Part shown: piece after piece, positions 1 through 5,244 of the stretch
Layout: each line of letters starts with the position of its first letter
How positions within the stretch are numbered: the stretch's first letter is position 1
Assembly: GCA_001303665.1 (NCBI GenBank)
Contig: LJUF01000263.1
Span: 1 to 5,244, forward strand
Length of the DNA stretch: 5,244 nucleotides
Reading direction: 5' to 3'
Source of the DNA: Phycisphaerae bacterium SM23_33
GTDB lineage: Bacteria > Planctomycetota > Phycisphaerae > SM23-33
Translations under genes and position numbers: made by a program
Notes under the pieces: generated by a model
What the model was told of the DNA's origin: nothing
Databases searched by the model: none
What the model saw: only the letters and a program-made list of their open reading frames with translations

Positions 1-720
1 CGGCGCATGCGCGCGACCCCGGTTACCCTGAAGTTGACCGAAAGCGCCCTGCGCCGGGAAGACAAGGGCGCCAAGGGCTATTACATGTTGGTCGATGTTG
101 CCGGTCGGGCGACCTACTTTATCAACACTATGACGGCCTGGGACGAACGGTCCCAGACTTCCACCGTGACTGGCCACATGGCGGAGAAATTCCCTTGGAG
201 CGACATTGACTCACTCGGCAAAATCCTGCTCGACAACGCCATGCAGGACGCTCGCATGCTCGAGCGCCGCGACAAGGAGGAGGGCGAGAAGGAGACGGCC
301 GCGCTGAAAGCCATGCAGGGACCGGCCACGGTCGAGGCCACCGAGGAAACCAAGGAGGTGGCTGGTCTCACCTGCAAGAAATACACCATTTCCCAAGGTG
401 AGCATGTCAAGGGCTACGCCTGGGTCGCTCAGGACGTCAAGCTGAAGGTCCCTCTCGGGCGGATGCTGGCCTACTCGGTCAACGAGAACGCTGGCGGCCT
501 GCCGGCCTTGGTTCAGTTGGATGAGCTGGAAGGACTTCCGGTCGATGTCTCCCTGGAGTTTCCCGTGTTGGCCGGCCGCCGACAGGGCGCCATGATGAGC
601 TTCGTCATAGACAAGGTGGGCGAAGCAAACATAGATGCCGCCGAAGTTAAGGTTCCCGGGCGTGCGCGCGTGGAGGAGCCTCTCAGCGAGCGGCTGCGCA
701 GTAGGGGACGCCGGGACTGA
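1..720 (+). CDS. DUF4412-like exported protein, 5'-truncated
   Basis: The frame is open from the first base (two Arg codons precede the ATG at 7) and ends at TGA 718-720, so the gene begins outside the window. The product resembles the complete downstream protein at 995-1909. TESAL (residues 11-15 from the ATG at 7) aligns with TEGAI there (49-53), VAGLTCKKYTI (118-128) with IAGRQCTKYHV, and the LGRMLAYS..GGLPALVQ stretch with AGKMFANS..GGVPAMEV. By that alignment about 38 N-terminal residues, including a probable signal peptide, lie off the left edge. The C-terminal 'AAEVKVP' resembles the family's usual last strand. The only cysteine is C123, inside the shared motif. A charged, probably helical Lys/Glu-rich stretch lies around residues 82-116. 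I assign it to the DUF4412 / LolA-like family from motif memory. Molecular function is unknown; a periplasmic or outer-membrane location is inferred from the paralog. Confidence 0.72.
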   Translation, partial: RRMRATPVTLKLTESALRREDKGAKGYYMLVDVAGRATYFINTMTAWDERSQTSTVTGHMAEKFPWSDIDSLGKILLDNAMQDARMLERRDKEEGEKETAALKAMQGPATVEATEETKEVAGLTCKKYTISQGEHVKGYAWVAQDVKLKVPLGRMLAYSVNENAGGLPALVQLDELEGLPVDVSLEFPVLAGRRQGAMMSFVIDKVGEANIDAAEVKVPGRARVEEPLSERLRSRGRRD

Positions 721-979
721 CGCGGGGAGGGCGCTCCCCCGACTGCTCTGCTGCCGGAGATCCGGTAGTCTGAGGAGCGGCGAGCCGGCAGCGGGCCCCG
801 GACGTTTGGTGGTCAGTTGCGTTCGGGGGCTTGGCCAGCGGCATAGGAGGGGGGGCCGGAAGGGGTTCGTTCTCAGGGGAGACGGGAGCGGAGACGGTTG
901 TTCCGTCTAAGAGATACGCCCTGAAGGGAGGGGTGCGCGCTAAAAGGCAGCGCTGAGTCGGAAGGGGGAGAGGCCTGGT
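721..979 (+). other. Intergenic leader between the paralogs, purine/G-rich, no gene seen
   Basis: This stretch has no ATG on the plus strand and no short frame with a convincing ribosome site. It is very G-rich, with seven consecutive G at 849-855 and GGGG at 862-865. GGAGACGG occurs twice (878-885 and 890-897). The second copy forms half of a perfect 6-bp hairpin, AGACGG (892-897) / CCGTCT (903-908), with loop TTGTT. I see no convincing -35/-10 pair, so I cannot say whether the second gene has its own promoter or reads through from the first. Confidence 0.4.
724..739 (+). terminator. GC hairpin just after the first gene (possible weak terminator)
   Basis: GGGGAG (724-729) and CTCCCC (734-739) form a perfect 6-bp stem with a GGCG loop, beginning four bases after the stop codon. 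No T-run follows, so it is not a classic intrinsic terminator. It may instead attenuate transcription or protect the 3' end of the message. Confidence 0.3.
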
Positions 980-984
980 GGAGG
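980..984 (+). promoter_or_regulatory. Shine-Dalgarno site deciding the GTG start at 995
   Basis: GGAGG lies 10 nt before the GTG at 995. It supports this non-ATG start, which also gives a complete signal peptide. Confidence 0.7.
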
Positions 985-994
985 CGAGAGCGCG

Positions 995-1909
995 GTGAGC
1001 TGTCGGCTGTTTCGGCGATCGGTTTGCGGCGTGTTTCTGGGTGCACTGGCAGCTGCTCTTCTGTGTGTGTCGGCTGCTCGGGCAGATTACATTGCCCAGA
1101 TCAGAGAAGGGGCGAGTGCAACCGGGTACCTGTATATCACTGAGGGGGCGATCAAGAAAGAGAGCCTGATCATTCGCGACGACAAGAAGGTCCTGTACTT
1201 CATTGGTTGGGCGCAGCAGGAGCCCGGGGCGGCCCTGCCGAGTGCGGATGTGGCCGGAGAGCTCTCGGCGATCAAAGAGCAGATGCAGGCCTCCGAAGGT
1301 ATCCCCGTGGAGTTGCTCCAGACGACAGGTCCGCTGGTTATGGAGTACGAGACCTGGGTAGTTCCCTATAGCCTCGTGGAGGAGCGCCGGCGGGCCTTTG
1401 GCGCTCGTCTGAAGGGAGACCGGGACGAGACCTTCCGCCGGGCGTCGTCGGCCCGCAGCCCTTTGGAACGATCGGGCATGCTCCAAAGCGTGGCCGTGGT
1501 GGACGCCTACCTGGAAAACAGACCGACCTGGAGCAACACCGGTGAAACGGCCGTCATCGCCGGGCGCCAGTGTACGAAGTATCACGTCGCACTCCCCCCC
1601 ATCTTCGAGATGGACGTCTGGATGACCACCGAGCTGGGGCCTGGGTACACCGCCGGGAAGATGTTTGCCAACTCCTACTTCTGCGAGCAGGGGGGCGTCC
1701 CGGCCATGGAGGTGTTCGCCGAGATCCCCGGCTTCCCCATGAAGATGGACGGCCGCTACCGGAACATCGAGGGTCGGCACATCTTTAAGTTGTATTACGA
1801 GATCCTCAACCTCATGGAGACCGACCTGGACGAAAAGGAGTTTGCCCCCCTCCCCGGTGCCATCCGTCACGGCTTCCCGCAGTCGCCCGGGGGGCCCGGG
1901 CCCCGCTGA
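995..1909 (+). CDS. Secreted DUF4412-like protein (complete paralog of the upstream gene)
   Basis: This 304-residue protein starts at GTG 995 behind GGAGG and stops at TGA 1907-1909. Residues 1-30 form a classic Sec signal peptide: basic MSCRLFRR, a hydrophobic Leu/Ala core, and ARA|DY as the likely signal peptidase I site. There is no lipobox (C24 sits in the hydrophobic core, without the usual L-x-G/A/S-C context at the cleavage site). The mature protein opens with a beta-rich segment, GYLYITEGAIKKESLIIRDD, then KKVLYFI. A less conserved, partly charged middle follows (about 75-186), then the family-like motif IAGRQCTKYHV (188-198) and a strand-rich end. This pattern fits DUF4412-type periplasmic or outer-membrane proteins with a LolA/LolB-like fold. 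The biochemical role is unknown. The middle region differs strongly from the upstream paralog, so the two probably recognise different partners. The C-terminus (SPGGPGPR) is Gly/Pro-rich and encoded by a GC palindrome. Confidence 0.82.
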   Translation: MSCRLFRRSVCGVFLGALAAALLCVSAARADYIAQIREGASATGYLYITEGAIKKESLIIRDDKKVLYFIGWAQQEPGAALPSADVAGELSAIKEQMQASEGIPVELLQTTGPLVMEYETWVVPYSLVEERRRAFGARLKGDRDETFRRASSARSPLERSGMLQSVAVVDAYLENRPTWSNTGETAVIAGRQCTKYHVALPPIFEMDVWMTTELGPGYTAGKMFANSYFCEQGGVPAMEVFAEIPGFPMKMDGRYRNIEGRHIFKLYYEILNLMETDLDEKEFAPLPGAIRHGFPQSPGGPGPR

Positions 1910-1984
1910 CCCCCCGTCGAACTCGCCAGCCTCAAGTCGCAGGTCAATGAGACACAAGAAGTGACGCCACCCGGGATGGCAGAG

Positions 1985-2001
1985 GTGGCCCGGCCACTTT
2001 T
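1985..2001 (+). terminator. Candidate intrinsic terminator for the plus-strand pair
   Basis: GTGGC (1985-1989) pairs with GCCAC (1993-1997) around a CCG loop, followed directly by TTTT (1998-2001). An extra G-T and A-T pair can extend the stem at its base. It lies about 75 bases after the second gene's stop. The stem and T-tract are short, so strength is uncertain. Confidence 0.45.
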
Positions 2002-2038
2002 GGGCCCCCATTCTGGTTGCGCTGCGGACCGCCGGCTT

Positions 2039-2062
2039 CCCCGCGCCTCGCAGGCGGCGGGG
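2039..2062. terminator. Strong GC hairpin between convergent genes
   Basis: CCCCGC (2039-2044) plus GCCT (2045-2048) pair with AGGC (2052-2055) and GCGGGG (2057-2062). One G (2056) is bulged and the loop is 3 nt, giving ten base pairs, nine of them G-C. It sits between the plus-strand gene ending at 1909 and the minus-strand gene ending at 2180. No T-run follows on either strand. It may act as a bidirectional roadblock or 3'-end stabiliser. A weaker 5-bp stem, CCAAG/CTTGG, lies at 2070-2083. Confidence 0.4.
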
Positions 2063-2179
2063 CTGAAATCCAAGCTTGCTTGGTCCTCCACCTGACCCGC
2101 GACGTGCGACTCCCGGAGCTGGTTCGCTGCCCACCGAGACCGCCCTCACGGCTGAACTCGCGCGGCGAGAGGGAGCTCT

Positions 2180-3352
2180 CTATCGGCGATTCAGAGCCAG
2201 GGACGCCAAGAGGGCCGCGCCCAGCGGCAATGCTCGTTCGTCGATGTCGAAGTGTGGGTTGTGGTGGTTCGCCTGGGTGCGCTTGGCCTTGCTTCTCGTG
2301 CCCAGGAAAGCGAAGGCTCCCGTCGTCTTTTCCAGGTAGAGGGAAAAGTCCTCGGCTCCCATGCGCACCTCGGCTTGGCGGTAGGCGCTGCGACGTCCGG
2401 TGAGCTGGCGCGCCGTGTCCGCCACGAACTCCACGCTGGCGGCGTGGTTGCTGCTGACCGGGTAGTAGAAGTTGTAGTCCAGCTCCGCCCGGATGCCGGC
2501 CGACCGCGCGACCCCGCTGAGGATTCGTCTCATGAGTCTGGGGACCGCCTGGCGGTGTCGCTTGGTGACCGTGCGCACGGTGCCCCTGAGTGTCACTTGC
2601 TCGGGGATGACGTTGAAGGCCGTCCCCGCCTCCAGCACGCACACGCTTACCACCACCGGCTCGGTGGGGTTGGTGCATCGGCTGGCGATGGTCTGGAGCG
2701 CCAGCACCGCCTGGGCTGCGGCCGGGACCGGGTCGCGGTTGCGGTGGGGGCTGGCGGCGTGGCCGCCCCGGCCCACCAGGCGGGCCTCGAAGCCGTCGGC
2801 GGCGGCCATGATGGGGCCGGCGCACGAGGACACACAGCCCAGTGGCAGGCTGCTGTCAACGTGGAGAGCGAAGATTTCGTCCACGTCGTCCAGCACCCCG
2901 GCCTCGACCAGAGCCTGGGCCCCGCCCGGCGGACGCTCCTCGGCCGGCTGGAACAGGAAGCGCACATTCACCTCCAGCTGGTCGTGGTGACCCTTGAGGA
3001 GAGCGGCCGCTCCCAGCAGCATAGCCGTGTGGGCATCGTGGCCACAGAGGTGGGCCACCCCGGGGTTGCGGGAACGGTACGCCGACCGACCCAGTTCCTG
3101 GACCGGCAGGGCGTCTATGTCGGCTCGCAGGGCCACCGTCTTTGTTGCCCGGCGGGCCGCGAGGTCGGCCACCACGTCGGTCTTGATTACGGGCGACCGG
3201 GGGCGGAGTCCCAGCTTCCGCAGCACCCGGCGAATGTAGCGCGCGGTGTGCTTCTCTTCGAAACCGATCTCGGGGTGTTGGTGGAAGTGGCGCCTCCAGG
3301 CGGAAAGCTGCTTCTGGAGATTCCGGGCTTCTTTCAGGAGCGGGGCTGGCAT
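2180..3352 (-). CDS. M20D-family metallo-amidohydrolase (hippurate/IAA-amino-acid hydrolase-like)
   Basis: This 390-residue protein is a normal length for peptidase family M20D, whose members hydrolyse N-acyl amino acids with a two-metal (usually Zn or Mn) site. Visible motifs in order are HFHQHPEIGFEE (22-33), RADIDALPV (76-84), HLCGHDAHTAM (101-111) carrying ligands C103 and H105, QPAEE (135-139) with the catalytic glutamate and a metal ligand, H164 in FALHVD, GRGGHAASPH (194-203) in the dimerisation domain, FNVIPE (246-251), MGAEDF (331-336), and the last metal ligand H364 in HHNPHFDIDE. All expected residues are present, so it should be active. No signal peptide is seen, which points to the cytoplasm. 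The ATG start is fixed by AGGGAGG six bases upstream, and the stop is TAG. It lies 114 bp downstream of the H-protein-like gene and is probably cotranscribed with it. The true substrate (N-acetyl, hippuryl, indole-acetyl or another N-acyl amino acid) cannot be read from sequence. Confidence 0.93.
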   Translation of the reverse strand: MPAPLLKEARNLQKQLSAWRRHFHQHPEIGFEEKHTARYIRRVLRKLGLRPRSPVIKTDVVADLAARRATKTVALRADIDALPVQELGRSAYRSRNPGVAHLCGHDAHTAMLLGAAALLKGHHDQLEVNVRFLFQPAEERPPGGAQALVEAGVLDDVDEIFALHVDSSLPLGCVSSCAGPIMAAADGFEARLVGRGGHAASPHRNRDPVPAAAQAVLALQTIASRCTNPTEPVVVSVCVLEAGTAFNVIPEQVTLRGTVRTVTKRHRQAVPRLMRRILSGVARSAGIRAELDYNFYYPVSSNHAASVEFVADTARQLTGRRSAYRQAEVRMGAEDFSLYLEKTTGAFAFLGTRSKAKRTQANHHNPHFDIDERALPLGAALLASLALNRR

Positions 3353-3358
3353 GCTTGG

Positions 3359-3365
3359 CCTCCCT
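3359..3365 (-). promoter_or_regulatory. Shine-Dalgarno site of the amidohydrolase gene
   Basis: On the minus strand AGGGAGG lies six bases before the ATG (3352-3350). This is near-ideal spacing and supports that start. Confidence 0.75.
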
Positions 3366-3436
3366 GGACAGGTACTCGCTTCCGGATTGTTGCCAGGTGC
3401 TTTGGACTACTCCAGCGGGCCGGCGGCACCTGCTCA

Positions 3437-3453
3437 GCGCCCTTTGCGGGCGC
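3437..3453 (-). other. Hairpin between the H-protein-like gene and the amidohydrolase gene
   Basis: GCGCCC (3437-3442) and GGGCGC (3448-3453) form a perfect 6-bp GC stem with a 5-nt loop, 14 bases past the H-protein-like stop codon. No T-run follows in the direction of transcription, so readthrough into the amidohydrolase gene is likely. It may set the ratio of the two products or mark an mRNA processing point. A 10-bp perfect palindrome, GGGTCGACCC (3458-3467), touches the TAG stop. No promoter for the amidohydrolase was recognised in this 114-bp gap. Confidence 0.35.
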
Positions 3454-3466
3454 GTGTGGGTCGACC

Positions 3467-3907
3467 CTAACTCCCCAGAATGTTGAACTCGTCCTCCTCT
3501 TCTTCCTCTTCCTCCGTTTCCAATTCGGGCGGCTCTGTGATCAGGGTCTCGTACTCCTCGGCTGTCAGGAGGTGCTCGAGCTGCTGGGGATCACGGAGCT
3601 CGAGGCGCACCAGCCACCCCTCGCCGTACGGGTCGTCGTTGATGTGGTCCGGTTGCTGGACGACGGCTTTGTTCAGCTCAACCACTTCCCCGTCCAATGG
3701 CGCAAAGAGCTCCCAGACGCCTCGCCGACACTCCAGCTCCCCCATCGACTCGCCGTGGTTCAGGTCGATGCCCGGTTCCACCAGCTCCACGGCCACCACG
3801 TCACCATACTGGTCCAGGCTGTACTCGGTAATGCCAACGGTGACTATGTCATCCTCACAGCTGATCCAGAGGTGGGTCTGGCTGTACAGCAGCTCAGCGG
3901 GTGGCAT
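3467..3907 (-). CDS. GcvH-like protein lacking the lipoyl lysine, with acidic C-terminal tail
   Basis: The 146-residue product aligns along the whole glycine-cleavage H protein: LLYSQTHLW (6-14, usual YTKEHEW), VTVGITEYS (22-30), QYGDVVAVELVEPG (33-46), LFAPLDGEVVELN (67-79), INDDPYGEGWLVRL (89-102) and LTAEEYETL (114-122). H proteins carry lipoate on a lysine in E-S-V-K-A. Here the segment is E59-C60-R61-R62-G63, and R62 occupies the lysine position (codon CGA, bases 3724-3722). No nearby lysine can substitute. Hence it should not be lipoylated and cannot shuttle aminomethyl groups in the glycine cleavage system. No gcvT, gcvP or lipoate gene is adjacent. After the domain ends (about 123) comes a tail rich in Glu, with seven in a row at 132-138, ending FNILGS. 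The start is set by GAGGAGGAG six bases upstream of the ATG; the stop is TAG. The intact hydrophobic core suggests a folded protein with a new role, such as binding or scaffolding. Its partner is unknown. Confidence 0.88.
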   Translation of the reverse strand: MPPAELLYSQTHLWISCEDDIVTVGITEYSLDQYGDVVAVELVEPGIDLNHGESMGELECRRGVWELFAPLDGEVVELNKAVVQQPDHINDDPYGEGWLVRLELRDPQQLEHLLTAEEYETLITEPPELETEEEEEEEDEFNILGS

Positions 3908-3913
3908 GCTCGG

Positions 3914-3922
3914 CTCCTCCTC
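3914..3922 (-). promoter_or_regulatory. Shine-Dalgarno site of the GcvH-like gene
   Basis: GAGGAGGAG on the minus strand ends six bases before the ATG (3907-3905). This long purine match suggests strong translation initiation. Confidence 0.72.
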
Positions 3923-3989
3923 GTCGACTGATCCAGAGGCTTCCGACAGGCGTCGCAGCTCTGAGGATATGTCTCACACAGCACGCAGA

Positions 3990-4016
3990 ATTATGCCAAA
4001 CTCAGCGGCTGTGCAA
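3990..4016 (-). promoter_or_regulatory. Second candidate promoter (extended -10) for the GcvH-like gene
   Basis: On the minus strand TGG-CATAAT (3998-3990) is an extended -10 with five of six bases matching TATAAT. A weak -35, TTGCAC (4016-4011), lies 15 bp upstream, shorter than the usual 17. Predicted transcription start is about 3983, giving a leader of roughly 75 nt. Confidence 0.4.
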
Positions 4017-4051
4017 CCTTTTCCGCGCTTTTCTGCCGGTGAAGCCCGGTC

Positions 4052-4080
4052 AGTGTAGGAAGGTCAGAAATTCTTGTCAA
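4052..4080 (-). promoter_or_regulatory. Sigma70-type promoter for the GcvH-like / amidohydrolase unit
   Basis: On the minus strand a perfect TTGACA -35 (4080-4075) is followed after exactly 17 bp by TACACT (4057-4052), four of six matching TATAAT. Predicted start is near 4045. It is the best promoter match I found in the window, and it lies in a more A/T-rich patch than the flanking genes. It separates the unit transcriptionally from the exoribonuclease gene upstream. Confidence 0.6.
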
Positions 4081-4238
4081 GCAGGAATTCGAGCTCCAAC
4101 TCTCCCCCCTTCTCCCTTGGCGCCGGCCGTGGACTTCGGTTTCTCCGCCTCTTTCGCTCCAGGCCCTGAGCCGACTCCAGGCGTACTTGGCCCCCGGTGA
4201 GGTCCCCCGCGCCCGGGCAGGCCGGACCGTTCTCCTAT

Positions 4239-5244
4239 CTACCGCGAAGGTTCCTGATGCGGCAGCTTCCGGATGAGCTCCAGCTCCAACTGACGAGCCG
4301 CTAAGTCGATCTCTCGGATGCGGACCTCCACCCGGTCGCCCAAACGAAAGCTGCTGCTGCTGTCTTCGCCTCGGAGCAGGTGCTGGCTGGCTACCAAGTG
4401 GTAGCGGTCTTTCGGCAAGGCGACGAGCGGTACCAGCCCTTCGATGATGAGGCGGTCCAGTTGCACGAAGATGCCGAAGCGCTTGCCCCCGGTGATCACG
4501 CCGGTGAACGAGCTCTCAGTGTGGGCGGCCAGGTAGCGCAGGATCTTGACTTCGGTGAGTGCGCCCTCGGCTGTGTCCGCGGTGCGCTCGGCGTCGGTGG
4601 CCTCGGCCGCTATCTCGGCTAAGTGTTCGCTCCAGGGGTCCCGGCCGCGGCCGCGCAGGAGCTCCCCGGCCAGCCAGGCGTCCAGCACCTGATGGACCCG
4701 CAGGTCGGGATACCGGCGGATGGGGGAGGTGAAGTGGCAGTAGTCCTCGCTGGCCAGGGCGAAATGTTCGGCCGCTTCGGCTGAGTATTCGGCCCGTTGG
4801 GTGCTCTTGAGCAAGGCCAGGTGGACGGCGTAGGCGAGGGGCTTCTTCTCCGTCTGTTCCAGGATGTCCTGGAGTCGACGACGGAGGCCGTGTCGGCGGC
4901 TTACGAAGCCCAGGCTCTTGGCGAACTCGAAGAACTCGTCGACCTCCTCGGCCTCGGGGCCACCGTGGGTCCGGAAAATGCCCGGGAGCTTTTCCCGCCG
5001 GAGCAGCCGGGCGAAGGACTCGTTGGCGGCCAGCATGGCCTCCTCGATGAGCCGGTGAGCCCAGGTACGGGGCCGCGGCTCGATGCGGGTCACCCGCCCC
5101 TGGTCGTCCACCACCACCTCCAGCTCGGGGATGTCCAGCTCCAGTGCCCCCCGCTCCTCCCGTACCTGGTAGAGCATCCGGGCCAGGGCCTCGGCCTCCC
5201 GCACCAGGCCGACCACCCCGGCGGCGAAGCCCCCGGTCTTTCCT
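4239..5244 (-). CDS. rnr: RNase R/RNase II-family 3'-5' exoribonuclease, 5'-truncated
   Basis: This is the C-terminal part of a processive 3'-5' exoribonuclease that degrades structured RNA. The frame stays open to the right edge: the valine codon GTG at 5216 is preceded in frame by GKTGGFAAG and is not the start. From that GTG, the RNB (RNase II catalytic) domain shows RGALELDIPE (22-31), HRLIEEAMLAANESFA (54-69), GIFRTHGGP (79-87), and the hallmark DYCHFTSPIRRYPDLRVHQ (158-176). Er-x-A-type ERTADTAE (210-217) leads into an S1 RNA-binding domain (about 235-315) with TGVITGGKRFGIFV and RLGDRVEVRI. The catalytic aspartates and cold-shock domains would lie in the missing part. The C-terminus ends soon after S1 (KLPHQEPSR) without the long Lys-rich tail of E. 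coli RNase R. The stop is TAG. RNase R is favoured over RNase II by the S1 motif style; the gene symbol is tentative. Confidence 0.9.
   Translation of the reverse strand, partial: GKTGGFAAGVVGLVREAEALARMLYQVREERGALELDIPELEVVVDDQGRVTRIEPRPRTWAHRLIEEAMLAANESFARLLRREKLPGIFRTHGGPEAEEVDEFFEFAKSLGFVSRRHGLRRRLQDILEQTEKKPLAYAVHLALLKSTQRAEYSAEAAEHFALASEDYCHFTSPIRRYPDLRVHQVLDAWLAGELLRGRGRDPWSEHLAEIAAEATDAERTADTAEGALTEVKILRYLAAHTESSFTGVITGGKRFGIFVQLDRLIIEGLVPLVALPKDRYHLVASQHLLRGEDSSSSFRLGDRVEVRIREIDLAARQLELELIRKLPHQEPSR

Larger units (their letters stand above)
3908..4238 (-). other. Regulatory gap and leader upstream of the GcvH-like gene
   Basis: This 331-bp gap between the exoribonuclease stop and the GcvH-like start shows no convincing gene on either strand. 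On the minus strand it holds, in order, a GC stem GGTCC/GGACC (4201-4205 / 4224-4228) with a self-complementary GCCCGGGC in its loop, a 19-nt purine tract (4100-4118, pyrimidine on plus), a strong sigma70-like promoter (4052-4080), a second extended -10 candidate (3990-4016), and the ribosome site. Transcription from the first promoter would give a leader of about 138 nt. The dyad GCTGTG/CACAGC (4008-4013 / 3977-3982) brackets the -10 of the second promoter. I saw no glycine-riboswitch signature, T-box or tRNA-like fold. Confidence 0.45.

Noticed and set aside
7..9. ATG at position 7 as the true start of the first gene
   Set aside because: The frame is open before it, and alignment to the complete paralog shows about 38 residues, including a signal peptide, should precede it.
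683..2149. Minus-strand open frame of 488 codons antisense to the second DUF4412-like gene
   Set aside because: The plus strand has the signal peptide, family motif and ribosome site. The antisense product is Gly/Pro/Arg-rich low-complexity sequence spanning both intergenic gaps.
1944..2825. Minus-strand frame overlapping the C-terminal half of the amidohydrolase in another frame
   Set aside because: It is a Pro/Gly/Arg/His-rich shadow of a well-recognised enzyme and has no motifs.
2252..3931. Plus-strand open frame of 559 codons antisense to the amidohydrolase and GcvH-like genes
   Set aside because: It runs opposite two genes with clear family motifs and good ribosome sites. Its composition (Gly, Val, Arg, His, Leu) is what GC-rich antisense frames give, and I see no motif or ribosome site of its own.
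3981..3999. Sigma54-like element TTGGCATAATTCTGC on the minus strand
   Set aside because: The GG and GC doublets are separated by 9 nt rather than the required 10, and the -12 element is CTGC rather than TTGC. The same bases are better read as an extended -10.
3908..4045. Glycine riboswitch in the leader of the GcvH-like gene
   Set aside because: I looked for it because of the H-protein homology, but the leader lacks the conserved GCCGAAGG-type core and the tandem aptamer layout.
4080..4100. T-loop-like GCTCGAATTCC on the minus strand, suggesting a tRNA 3' end
   Set aside because: The flanking bases do not form a 5-bp T stem, and no acceptor, D or anticodon arms can be built around it.

Overview
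The window is GC-rich bacterial DNA with dense, full-length reading frames, a GTG start beside a clear Shine-Dalgarno site, and a Sec-type signal peptide on one product. The two exported DUF4412-like proteins suggest a Gram-negative-type envelope, for example a deltaproteobacterial, acidobacterial or similar uncultivated lineage. The sequence alone does not allow a firmer assignment.

Layout. Bases 1-1909 hold two plus-strand genes for related exported proteins of unknown function. The first is cut by the left edge and the second is complete. They look like diverged tandem paralogs of the DUF4412 / outer-membrane-lipoprotein-sorting-like fold. A convergent gap (1910-2179) follows, with a plausible terminator for the plus-strand pair and a strong GC hairpin that could act in either direction. 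The rest is on the minus strand. In transcription order it carries an RNase R-type exoribonuclease cut by the right edge (4239-5244), a 331-bp regulatory gap, a glycine-cleavage-H-like protein (3467-3907), and a complete M20D metallo-amidohydrolase (2180-3352).

The most notable gene is the H-protein-like one. It keeps most of the GcvH fold signature, but the residue aligned with the lipoyl-carrying lysine is arginine (ECRRG where family members have ESVKA). It also ends in a short run of almost pure glutamate. It should therefore not carry lipoate and cannot be a working H-protein of the glycine cleavage system. No gcvT, gcvP or lipoylation gene is visible. It has its own recognisable sigma70-type promoter(s) and a long leader, and the amidohydrolase downstream is probably transcribed with it. 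This suggests a repurposed H-fold protein, possibly linked to the amidohydrolase. That link is inferred from gene order only.

No tRNA, rRNA, CRISPR array, insertion sequence or integrase was seen. Several long antisense reading frames are judged to be shadows of the real genes.
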